DNA from: 21-14-0-10-32-9 sp964501945
GTDB lineage: Archaea; Nanobdellota; Nanobdellia; Woesearchaeales; 21-14-0-10-32-9
Reading direction: 5' to 3'
DNA: 11,529 nt
Assembly: GCA_964501945.1 (NCBI GenBank)
Contig: CAZCTY010000030.1
Location: 1-11,529 of the forward strand
The notes below the pieces were generated by a model. The model had not been told where the DNA came from, ran no database searches, and saw only the letters and a list, made by a program, of their open reading frames with translations. Below, in pieces: positions 1 through 5,418 of the stretch. Made by a program: the position numbers and the translations under genes. Numbering within the stretch: the first letter of the stretch is position 1; every line of letters starts with the position of its first letter.

Positions 1-46
1 AAACCTTACATCCTCGCCCTAAAGGGACAAGGCTTTACGGTTTTTT
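1..46 (+). other. Imperfect hairpin followed by a T-run at the left edge
   Basis: Bases 1-5 (AAACC) can pair with 39-43 (GGTTT). Inside that, CCTCG-CCC (12-19) pairs with GGG-ACAAGG (24-32) around a TAAA loop, with one mismatch and one bulged A. A T6 run occupies 41-46. Two readings fit: a terminator-like end of a plus-strand transcript from outside the window, or a decayed right end of an IS200/IS605-type element, whose ends often carry a CCTCGCCC-TAAA-GGGCGAGG-like hairpin (from memory of the family). No transposase or TnpB remnant lies inside the window, so the nature of the element is unresolved. Confidence 0.4.
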
Positions 47-65
47 CGTGTAACACTTAGGTAAA

Positions 66-75
66 TTTATAAATA
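66..75 (+). promoter_or_regulatory. TATA-like box for rpl15e
   Basis: The sequence TTTATAAATA is a good archaeal TATA box. A start about 25 nt downstream would give a leader of roughly 70 nt before the L15e ATG, longer than for most neighbours. The leader contains a small GCGA/TCGC hairpin at 109-122 and a GGAGG ribosome-binding site at 156-160. Confidence 0.5.
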
Positions 76-169
76 AAAAGACAATACCTACAATAGTAAG
101 TTAATGTGGCGAGTTGCTTCGCTGAAAACCTACACAAAAAAAAACAAATAAGAATGGAGGCAAAAACAA

Positions 170-727
170 ATGGGATATTTGAAATATTTAAGAAAAACAA
201 ATTCTAGTCCACAAGGACAACTAATAATGAGAGATAGACTCAGAGAATGGAGACGAGAACCAAGCACTATAAGAATACTGAGACCAACAAAGATAGATAG
301 AGCAAGAAGCTTAGGCTATAAAGCAAAAAAAGGATTTTTAATAATAAGACAGAGAGCAATTAGAGGCGGAAGACAGAGACCAGACATTAAAGGAGGACGA
401 AGAAGCGCACACTCAAGTCAAAGAAAAGATGTTGCAAAAAGTTACCAAACAATCTGCGAAGAAAAAGTAGCAAGAAAATATGTGAACTGCGAAGTATTAA
501 ACAGCTACTACGTAGGACGAGATGGAAAATACATATGGTATGAAGTAATATTAGTAGAGCGCGATAACCCATCAGTGTACTTAAATAAAGAAACCTCATG
601 GGCAAGAGATACAAAGAACAAAGCCCTAAGAGGACTTACAAGCGCGAGCAAAAAATCAAGAGGCCTTAGAAAAAAAGGACTCGGCTCAGAGAAAACAAGA
701 CCTAGTAAAAGAGGCAATAGAAAATAA
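170..727 (+). CDS. rpl15e: 50S ribosomal protein L15e
   Basis: A 185-residue, very basic protein recognisable as ribosomal protein L15e, which is found in archaea and eukaryotes but not bacteria and sits in the large subunit bound to 23S rRNA. Recognisable segments are the start MGYLKYLRK, the region around RPTKIDRARSLGYKAKKG, the arginine/glycine stretch RGGRQRPDIKGGRRS, the segment YEVILVERDNP, and the lysine/arginine tail ending in RGLRKKGLGSEKTRPS. The length is close to the usual archaeal 190 or so residues. The start is supported by GGAGG nine bases upstream. It is followed by T-rich DNA and appears to be transcribed alone from its own TATA box. Codons strongly favour AGA, ATA and GGA. 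Confidence 0.97.
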   Translation: MGYLKYLRKTNSSPQGQLIMRDRLREWRREPSTIRILRPTKIDRARSLGYKAKKGFLIIRQRAIRGGRQRPDIKGGRRSAHSSQRKDVAKSYQTICEEKVARKYVNCEVLNSYYVGRDGKYIWYEVILVERDNPSVYLNKETSWARDTKNKALRGLTSASKKSRGLRKKGLGSEKTRPSKRGNRK

Positions 728-735
728 AAAAAACC

Positions 736-753
736 TTTTTTAACCATTTTTTT
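736..753 (+). terminator. T-rich terminator after rpl15e
   Basis: Two runs, T6 (736-741) and T7 (747-753), follow the L15e stop codon. Archaeal RNA polymerase commonly stops in such U-rich tracts without a hairpin. The tract runs directly into the TATA-like box of the next gene. Confidence 0.5.
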
Positions 754-760
754 ATATTTT
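751..760 (+). promoter_or_regulatory. TATA-like box for trm1
   Basis: TTTATATTTT lies about 36 nt before the Trm1 ATG, predicting a leader of around 10 nt. It overlaps the preceding T-rich terminator tract, so the two signals share sequence. Confidence 0.4.
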
Positions 761-791
761 AATTTCTAAAAAAAATAAGGCAACCAAGTAA

Positions 792-1844
792 ATGGAAATA
801 ATAAAAGAAGGACAAGCAAAAGTATACGCAGAGAAACAAAACATAGTAAATAAGAAAATGGAAGTATTCTACAACCCAGTAATGGTTGTAAATAGAGATT
901 TTTCACTTCTAATAATAAACACACTCAAAAAAAAAGAGATAACCATAGGAGATGTACTTGCAGGATCTGGAATTAGAAGCATCAGACTACTAAAAGAGAT
1001 AACACAAAAAAACATGAAAATAATAGTGAATGATAAGAAAAGTAAGTTTGAAGAATTGATGAACAAAAATCTGAAACTAAACAATATAAAAACAGAAGAT
1101 GTAGAAATACGAAATGAAGATGCAAATAAAACACTACTAAGCCAACACTTTGACTACATAGAAATAGACCCCTTCGGAACCCCAAACCCATTTTTAGATA
1201 ATGCAATAAAAGCAATAAGACGAGAAGGAATAATAAGCATAACCGCAACAGATACCTCAGCGCTTTGCGGAAGCTACCCCGCAGCGTGCGAGAGAAAGTA
1301 CTGGGCAAAACCACTAAGAAATGAATTAATGCACGAGTTTGGAGCAAGAATACTAATACGAAAAGTACAATTACTCGGCGCACACCACGAAAAAGCACTA
1401 AACCCAATACTTACCTACGCAACAGACCACTACATAAAAATTTTCTTAAAGAGCACAAATAGCAAAGAAGAAATAAAAAAAATACTAAAACAACACGAAA
1501 CATACAAAGACAAAGGACCAATATGGACAGGACCCATACACGATGAGAAAATAATAAAAGAAATAACAGAAAATAAAGATGAAATACCCATACATAAAAA
1601 CACAGAGAGAATACTAAATATAATAAAAGATGAAATAACAATAAAAGAACCCTTCTTCTACGACATGCACAGAGAAGCAAAAGAACTAAAACTAAAAAAC
1701 ATACCAAAAACACAAGATGTAATAGCAGAACTCAAAGAAAAAAAATACAAAGCAACAAGAACACATTTCAAAGACACAAGCATAAAAACAAACGCAGAAA
1801 AAAGAGAATTCTTAAAAATACTAAAAACTATTTCTTCAAATTAA
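792..1844 (+). CDS. trm1: tRNA (guanine(26)-N2)-dimethyltransferase Trm1
   Basis: This 350-residue enzyme transfers methyl groups from S-adenosylmethionine to N2 of G26 in tRNA. The Rossmann-fold motif I is LAGSGIR (56-62). The catalytic motif IV is DPFGTPNPF (126-134). The family-specific stretch TDTSALCGSYPAACERKYW spans 153-171. The C-terminal domain carries GPIWTGPIHD (242-251) and the family signature THFKDTSIKTNA (324-335). The length is slightly shorter than many archaeal Trm1 proteins (about 370-390), and no zinc-binding extension is present. Its 3' end overlaps the convergent ArvC gene by 17 bp. The tRNA-Ile gene in the same window has G at position 26, so it is a plausible substrate. 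Confidence 0.95.
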   Translation: MEIIKEGQAKVYAEKQNIVNKKMEVFYNPVMVVNRDFSLLIINTLKKKEITIGDVLAGSGIRSIRLLKEITQKNMKIIVNDKKSKFEELMNKNLKLNNIKTEDVEIRNEDANKTLLSQHFDYIEIDPFGTPNPFLDNAIKAIRREGIISITATDTSALCGSYPAACERKYWAKPLRNELMHEFGARILIRKVQLLGAHHEKALNPILTYATDHYIKIFLKSTNSKEEIKKILKQHETYKDKGPIWTGPIHDEKIIKEITENKDEIPIHKNTERILNIIKDEITIKEPFFYDMHREAKELKLKNIPKTQDVIAELKEKKYKATRTHFKDTSIKTNAEKREFLKILKTISSN

Positions 1845-2223
1845 ACTTCTTAAAAGTCTCACTCAAATCAACCATGTACTTACCATCCTCTAATTTATAA
1901 ATTAAAGGCTGCTTACTTTTAAACAAGTTAACCAAATCAAGCTCATACTTACCAGGCGCAACAATATTAATACTCTCAAAATCAAGAACAACAGGCAAAT
2001 CCACATCAACCTCAGAACCAATAATATCATAAACATCCTTTTCAATTTGAACCTTATCTTTCTTAGACAAATCCTGAGTACGCGCCTTAGCCTTCTCCAA
2101 ATCACCCTTCTTCACATAGAAAAAAAGCTTACCACCACAACTAGTACAACCCTGCAAAATAGCACTAGACGCATCACCATGAAGAACACCACATTTAACA
2201 CATTGATGAGGAATAATAACCAC
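1828..2223 (-). CDS. arvC: OapC/ArvC-family zinc-ribbon protein
   Basis: A 131-residue protein with an N-terminal zinc ribbon: CVKC at residues 8-11 and CTSC at 26-29. A charged helical stretch (about 38-65) follows, then a beta-rich C-terminal domain containing VAPGKYELDL. This matches the archaeal zinc-ribbon family (COG3364-like) encoded next to DUF2073 and an Era/Ras-like GTPase. The start codon is GTG, placed directly after the TAG stop of the upstream DUF2073 gene with no spacer, implying translational coupling. It is the last gene of the three-gene operon. Its molecular role is unknown. In haloarchaea the cluster was first named origin-associated (oap) and later linked to vesicle formation (arv). 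I recall that link and did not look it up. Confidence 0.85.
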   Translation of the reverse strand: MVIIPHQCVKCGVLHGDASSAILQGCTSCGGKLFFYVKKGDLEKAKARTQDLSKKDKVQIEKDVYDIIGSEVDVDLPVVLDFESINIVAPGKYELDLVNLFKSKQPLIYKLEDGKYMVDLSETFKKFNLKK

Positions 2224-2619
2224 CTACCTAATTTTAGACAAGTCCTCAGTGAACAACTGAATCTTATCAGGATCTTGCTTGATTTCTTTAACAATCTTAG
2301 CAGGACCAATAATCGTCAAACCACGCCTATCACCAAGAAGCAAATTAACAATCCTAGCCCTTAAACGACGCAAAAAACCCTCCGTTAAAGACTCAGAATT
2401 AATAGTACTAAGCTCAATACCCTTAAACTTATCACTAATCTCAGCCATAGTCCTCTGAATGAGCTCAGCCTCCTCACTAGGCCTCAACCGCCCCTCAAGT
2501 AAAACAATTTTATTAGCCTTAACAGCCTTTAAAAGCTTGTTAATCCTCTTCTCAGAGCTCAAACCATCTATTTCAGTGTAAGGAATAAATTGTAATGTAA
2601 GCATATTATTTTTTACCAT
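2224..2619 (-). CDS. arvB: OapB/ArvB-family protein (DUF2073)
   Basis: A 131-residue protein matching the archaeal DUF2073 family, recognisable from LTLQFIPYTEIDGLSSEKRI near the start and the stretch around FLRRLRARIVNLLLGDRRGLTIIGPAKIVKEIKQDPD near the C-terminus. It is predicted soluble and alpha/beta, with no catalytic motif visible. It lies 4 bp after the GTPase stop and abuts the GTG of the zinc-ribbon gene, so the three are almost certainly co-transcribed. The first ATG was kept. A second in-frame ATG five codons on (MLTLQF) is possible. Function is inferred only from the conserved association with the GTPase: it may be a regulator or partner of it. Confidence 0.88.
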   Translation of the reverse strand: MVKNNMLTLQFIPYTEIDGLSSEKRINKLLKAVKANKIVLLEGRLRPSEEAELIQRTMAEISDKFKGIELSTINSESLTEGFLRRLRARIVNLLLGDRRGLTIIGPAKIVKEIKQDPDKIQLFTEDLSKIR

Positions 2620-2623
2620 TGAC

Positions 2624-3256
2624 CTAACCCGCTAACTCAAAGAGCTTTTCATAAAACTCATCCATGTTCTTACCGAACTTAGCACTAATACCCAAAACTT
2701 CGTATTGAGGAAAAGCCGCCTGAATCTTCTTAATATTCGCCTTTTTTAAATCGACTTTATTTGCAACAATTAAAACAGGAATCTTCCTCGCCTCCAAGTT
2801 ACCAATAATAGTAATATTAACCTGACTGTAAGGATCTTGAGTAGCATCAAGAATAACAATGACAGTATCCATATCATCAAGCCACTTAATAGAATCAATG
2901 ACACCTTTAGTAGCTTCTTTAGCCCTACCCTTAGCCTCTTTCTCATTCATACCAATCTTAACAAACTCCTCATAGTCAATTTTAGTAGCAATACCAGGCG
3001 TATCAACTAAATTAAAAGAAAGCTCTTTACCCTTAGATTTAATCGTGATATGCTCCTTGACTTGAATTTCACGAGTCTCATGAGCAACATTAGAAACAGA
3101 ACCCATCTCCTCACCAAGCCAATCAACACAAATCTTATTTGCAAGAGTAGTCTTACCACCATTAGGCGGACCATAAAGACCAAGCTTAACTTTTTTCTTA
3201 GACTTAAAGAGCCTACTGAAAAATCTTTTAAAAAAACCCTTAAACTTCTTTATCAT
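2624..3256 (-). CDS. arvA: Ras/Era-like GTPase of the OapA/ArvA family
   Basis: A 210-residue small GTPase with all nucleotide-binding motifs. G1 is GPPNGGKT (29-36), a candidate G2 threonine lies in HETRE (T61), G3 is DTPG (85-88), G4 is NKVD (166-169) and G5 is SAK (191-193). The first 24 residues (MIKKFKGFFKRFFSRLFK and a lysine run) are basic and phenylalanine-rich, and can form an amphipathic helix suited to lying on a membrane. It is the first gene of an operon with DUF2073 and zinc-ribbon genes. This trio corresponds to haloarchaeal OapABC/ArvABC, in which the GTPase has been reported to drive vesicle release. A TATA box about 29 nt upstream implies a nearly leaderless message. Family membership is strongly supported. 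The membrane and vesicle role here is inference. Confidence 0.9.
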   Translation of the reverse strand: MIKKFKGFFKRFFSRLFKSKKKVKLGLYGPPNGGKTTLANKICVDWLGEEMGSVSNVAHETREIQVKEHITIKSKGKELSFNLVDTPGIATKIDYEEFVKIGMNEKEAKGRAKEATKGVIDSIKWLDDMDTVIVILDATQDPYSQVNITIIGNLEARKIPVLIVANKVDLKKANIKKIQAAFPQYEVLGISAKFGKNMDEFYEKLFELAG

Positions 3257-3278
3257 AAAAAAATAAACTAGCCCTAAG

Positions 3279-3290
3279 GTATATAAATGT
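3279..3290 (-). promoter_or_regulatory. TATA-like box for the arvABC operon
   Basis: On the minus strand this reads ACATTTATATAC, centred about 29 nt before the GTPase ATG. Transcription would start only a few bases before the ATG, so the message would be leaderless or nearly so. Confidence 0.55.
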
Positions 3291-3299
3291 TTTGATTAC

Positions 3300-3343
3300 A
3301 AACAACAAAAAATAAGAAGAAAAAAACAAAAAAAACAAAAAAA
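3300..3343 (-). terminator. T-rich terminator after L40e
   Basis: Read on the minus strand, the DNA immediately after the L40e stop is almost pure T, with runs of seven and eight broken by single G, C or A bases. This is a typical archaeal U-tract terminator. It separates the aIF5A-L40e transcript from the arvABC promoter just downstream. Confidence 0.5.
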
Positions 3344-3505
3344 TTATTTCTTTTTAGCAGGCCTAAGAGTCTTAGAAGAACACTTCCTACACCTAACCTC
3401 GCCTTTTAAGACACGAAGATTAGTAGTCCTAACTTTACTCTTACACCTCCTACAAACAAAAATATTATCAAGCAACCTCGCAGCCGCTTCTGGAAATTTA
3501 CCCAT
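3344..3505 (-). CDS. rpl40e: 50S ribosomal protein L40e (zinc ribbon)
   Basis: A 53-residue basic protein beginning MGKFPEAAARLLDNIFVCRR. It carries two CxxC pairs, CRRC (18-21) and CRKC (39-42), forming a zinc ribbon, and ends in a lysine/arginine tail (TLRPAKKK). This is the classic archaeal L40e size and pattern, a component of the large ribosomal subunit. The ATG is preceded by AGGTGAT (3511-3517), an excellent ribosome-binding site five bases away. The gene begins 15 bp after the aIF5A stop, so the two form an operon. It is short enough to be missed by simple gene callers. Confidence 0.93.
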   Translation of the reverse strand: MGKFPEAAARLLDNIFVCRRCKSKVRTTNLRVLKGEVRCRKCSSKTLRPAKKK

Positions 3506-3520
3506 AATCAATCACCTAAC

Positions 3521-3919
3521 CTATTCACTTTTTACCTGCTTTATAAGTTTATCATTTAAAATAACCCAATAAAGAACAGTACAACCTTCTTTGACCTCGC
3601 CTTGAAACTCAGCAGGAATGTTTAAATCAAAAGATTCAAAGGATTCAGAATCCATAACATTACAAACATTACCTTGAACACTCAAGACTTGCGCGTTCCT
3701 CTTATCAATAACAGGAATCTCAACAGTATCAGAACCCGGCGCGACCATGTTACGCTTTTTACCATCCATAATCCCAACACCGGAAAAATTAACCTTAGCA
3801 TGCCCGTGCTTACCCGGCCTAGAAACACTAATATCCGACACGACGCAAGCAACACCATCAATCACGACGTAATTACCTTTCTGCAAACTCCCCGCAGTTT
3901 TATGTTTTATATCACTCAT
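3521..3919 (-). CDS. eif5a: Translation initiation factor 5A (aIF5A)
   Basis: A 132-residue factor that binds the ribosomal E site and helps peptide-bond formation and termination on difficult sequences; it is the archaeal counterpart of eIF5A and bacterial EF-P. The N-terminal SH3-like domain contains the modification loop RPGKHGHAK. Lys37, flanked by G36 and HGHAK, is the residue expected to become deoxyhypusine or hypusine. The C-terminal OB domain follows. The length is normal for archaea. GGAGTGAT at 3923-3930 is a strong ribosome-binding site. It is the first gene of a two-gene operon with L40e. No deoxyhypusine synthase gene is in the window. Confidence 0.96.
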   Translation of the reverse strand: MSDIKHKTAGSLQKGNYVVIDGVACVVSDISVSRPGKHGHAKVNFSGVGIMDGKKRNMVAPGSDTVEIPVIDKRNAQVLSVQGNVCNVMDSESFESFDLNIPAEFQGEVKEGCTVLYWVILNDKLIKQVKSE

Positions 3920-3960
3920 AATATCACTCCAAAAGTATACAGACGAGAACTACAAAGTGA

Positions 3961-3970
3961 TTTATAAATA
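3961..3970 (-). promoter_or_regulatory. TATA-like box for the aIF5A-L40e operon
   Basis: On the minus strand this reads TATTTATAAA. A start about 25 nt downstream gives a leader of around 20 nt carrying the GGAGTGAT ribosome-binding site, so this message is expected to be leadered, unlike several neighbours. Confidence 0.55.
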
Positions 3971-3976
3971 TTATGT

Positions 3977-4011
3977 TTTTGAGAGAAAAAAAAAGAAAAA
4001 AAAGAAAAAAA
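3977..4011 (-). terminator. T-rich terminator after the lipoprotein gene
   Basis: Immediately after the lipoprotein stop the minus strand reads as three long T runs (seven to nine bases each) broken by single C bases, then a CTCTC. It is a strong candidate U-tract terminator, lying just upstream of the aIF5A TATA box. Confidence 0.55.
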
Positions 4012-5208
4012 TTAGCCAAAGATTAACTCAGGCGGCCTGTTTCTATCCTTGACATTTACCTCAACTACTTCACTAGTCTCTAATATCCCATCACTAACAG
4101 TTACAGTGACGTAGTATGTAGCAATACAACCCGGCTCATCACAACCAAGCGGATGCGCATCGTCATATGTAGTCGTATACTCACTGGAATTCATCCAACC
4201 AGAATAACTAATAGTGATGTCATCCCCATCAGGATCATAAGCATCAACGTCAATTTTAACAGTTTCACCTTCCGAGACAGTTATAGGATCAATAGGCTTA
4301 ATCACAGGAGCCCTATTACGCCTCTCAACAACAATAGTGAAGTGCTCAACAGTAGTATCCTCACCATCACTAGCAGTTACAGAAACATTGTACGTACCCC
4401 TATCACCAAAGTCAGGTGTCCAAGAACCATCCTCATCTAAAGGCTCAGAGAATGATAATGTAATCTCATCACCATCAGGATCAGTCACATTAGGAGAAAC
4501 CGTAATAGTATCTGTTTCAATGACCCTTAATGTGCCAATAGGCTCAATTTCAGGAGGCCTGTTTTTCTTCTCAACAATTACCTTAACAGAGTCAGTGACT
4601 TCGTGCTCAGCATCTCTTGCCCTAACTAATACAGTGTAATTACCCTCATCACCATAATCAGTTTCCTTAGTAGATGAACGCATCCACCCCTCATAGGCAA
4701 CAATTACAGGATCACCATCCTCATCAAAGATATTACAATCAAGCCTTACAGTTTCAGTTTCCTGAACAACAACTCTTTCAGGACACTCAATTACAGGAGG
4801 CCTATTCGCGCGCTCAATGATAACTAAGACATACTCAGATGTAGTTAACAAGCCATCAGTAACACTTACTTTAACTAAGTACTGACCTTCATCGCCAATC
4901 TCAGTTAACCAAAGACCTTCCTCGTTGAAAGGTTCTTCGAATGTTAAAGAAACATCCCCCCCATCAGGATCGTATGCTTGAACAGGGATTCTAACCAATT
5001 CCCCTTCAACAGCCGTTAGAGTGTATGCAGCTTTTGACGCATTTACAGGCTCACTCGGAACCTCAGGCTCCTCAGGCTCAAACACATCATCTAAATCATT
5101 ATCAGATATGTTTAAATCATCTAAATCATCAACAGGCTCAACAGGCCCACAAGCAACAACTAATAAAAATGTTGCCAACAATACAAAAATTAATGCTTTC
5201 TTTTTCAT
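4012..5208 (-). CDS. Surface lipoprotein with four tandem Ig/cadherin-like domains
   Basis: A 398-residue secreted protein. The N-terminus MKKKALIFVLLATFLLVVAC is a lipoprotein signal peptide with lipobox VVAC. Cys20 would be lipidated and anchor the protein to the outer face of the membrane. An acidic linker (about 21-58) follows, then four beta-sandwich repeats at roughly 61-135, 136-215, 218-297 and 300-390. Each has a calcium-binding-like D-x-D-G motif (DPDGGD, DEDGDP, DPDGDE, DPDGDD) and ends at NRPP or NRAP. Repeats 1 and 3 resemble each other, as do 2 and 4. Repeat 4 has an insertion with two cysteines (CDEPGC, 356-361). The start is the ATG at 5208, because GGAGGG and GGTGA lie just upstream and the signal peptide begins there. 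An in-frame ATG 12 codons earlier is less likely. The likely role is adhesion or a cell-surface scaffold. Confidence 0.88.
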   Translation of the reverse strand: MKKKALIFVLLATFLLVVACGPVEPVDDLDDLNISDNDLDDVFEPEEPEVPSEPVNASKAAYTLTAVEGELVRIPVQAYDPDGGDVSLTFEEPFNEEGLWLTEIGDEGQYLVKVSVTDGLLTTSEYVLVIIERANRPPVIECPERVVVQETETVRLDCNIFDEDGDPVIVAYEGWMRSSTKETDYGDEGNYTVLVRARDAEHEVTDSVKVIVEKKNRPPEIEPIGTLRVIETDTITVSPNVTDPDGDEITLSFSEPLDEDGSWTPDFGDRGTYNVSVTASDGEDTTVEHFTIVVERRNRAPVIKPIDPITVSEGETVKIDVDAYDPDGDDITISYSGWMNSSEYTTTYDDAHPLGCDEPGCIATYYVTVTVSDGILETSEVVEVNVKDRNRPPELIFG

Positions 5209-5301
5209 GTTTATTTCACCACCCTCCAAATTAAACAAGCTCAAATATTGAAAAAAACAAAAAATGAATTTTTCACTACGAAATGAAAATAGTCAACAGT
5301 A

Positions 5302-5314
5302 GTATATAAATATT
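5302..5314 (-). promoter_or_regulatory. TATA-like box for the lipoprotein gene
   Basis: On the minus strand this reads AATATTTATATAC, about 100 nt before the chosen ATG. This predicts a leader of about 70 nt containing the GGAGGG/GGTGGTGA ribosome-binding region at 5216-5227. Confidence 0.5.
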
Positions 5315-5388
5315 TCTATTATTTACCTATTGCTAAGTGAATACAACAAAACAATAGTAAAGAAAAATAACAATAAGAAAACAACAAA

Positions 5389-5398
5389 GCTTAAATAA
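5389..5398 (+). promoter_or_regulatory. TATA-like box for pyrG
   Basis: GCTTAAATAA is centred 25 nt before the pyrG ATG. No ribosome-binding site is visible before the ATG, consistent with a leaderless transcript. Confidence 0.45.
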
Positions 5399-5418
5399 AA
5401 AAAACATCAGAAAATAAC

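Larger units (their letters stand above)
5209..5418. other. Divergent intergenic region between lipoprotein gene and pyrG
   Basis: About 210 bp of A-rich DNA with promoters firing in both directions: GTATATAAATATT (5302-5314) as the minus-strand TATA box for the lipoprotein gene, and GCTTAAATAA (5389-5398) for pyrG. The lipoprotein message would have a leader of about 70 nt, whereas the pyrG message would be leaderless. No open reading frame or RNA gene is evident in the rest. Confidence 0.6.

Noticed and set aside
154..170. ATG overlapping the GGAGG site upstream of rpl15e
   Set aside because: It is out of frame with L15e and its frame closes after a few codons. The GGAGG clearly serves the ATG at 170.
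982..1407. Antisense reading frame of 141 codons over trm1
   Set aside because: Leu/Val/Phe-rich translation arising from the A-rich coding strand. Trm1 motifs on the plus strand are unambiguous.
2047..2364. Plus-strand frame of 105 codons across the arvB/arvC junction
   Set aside because: Thr/Asn-rich, low-complexity translation spanning two well-supported minus-strand genes.
3257..3300. Replication origin near the oap/arv cluster
   Set aside because: In haloarchaea the cluster lies near an origin, but no repeated origin-box elements or orc1/cdc6 gene are visible in this window.
3300..3345. A-rich repeats (AAAAAACAAAA-type) as a possible repeat array or CRISPR
   Set aside because: Simple low-complexity tracts with no regular repeat-spacer spacing. 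They are better explained as U-tract terminators on the minus strand.
4337..4639. Plus-strand Ser/Val-rich frame resembling a repeat protein
   Set aside because: It mirrors the repeats of the lipoprotein gene on the other strand. The signal peptide, lipobox and ribosome-binding site support the minus-strand gene.
4012..5208. DNA-level similarity around DPDGD codons as an independent tandem DNA repeat
   Set aside because: The similarity follows the protein domain repeats at about 80-codon spacing; no separate DNA element is needed.
5209..5244. Upstream ATG (12 codons earlier) as start of the lipoprotein
   Set aside because: It would put a non-signal segment before the signal peptide and bury the ribosome-binding site GGAGGG/GGTGA inside the coding region.
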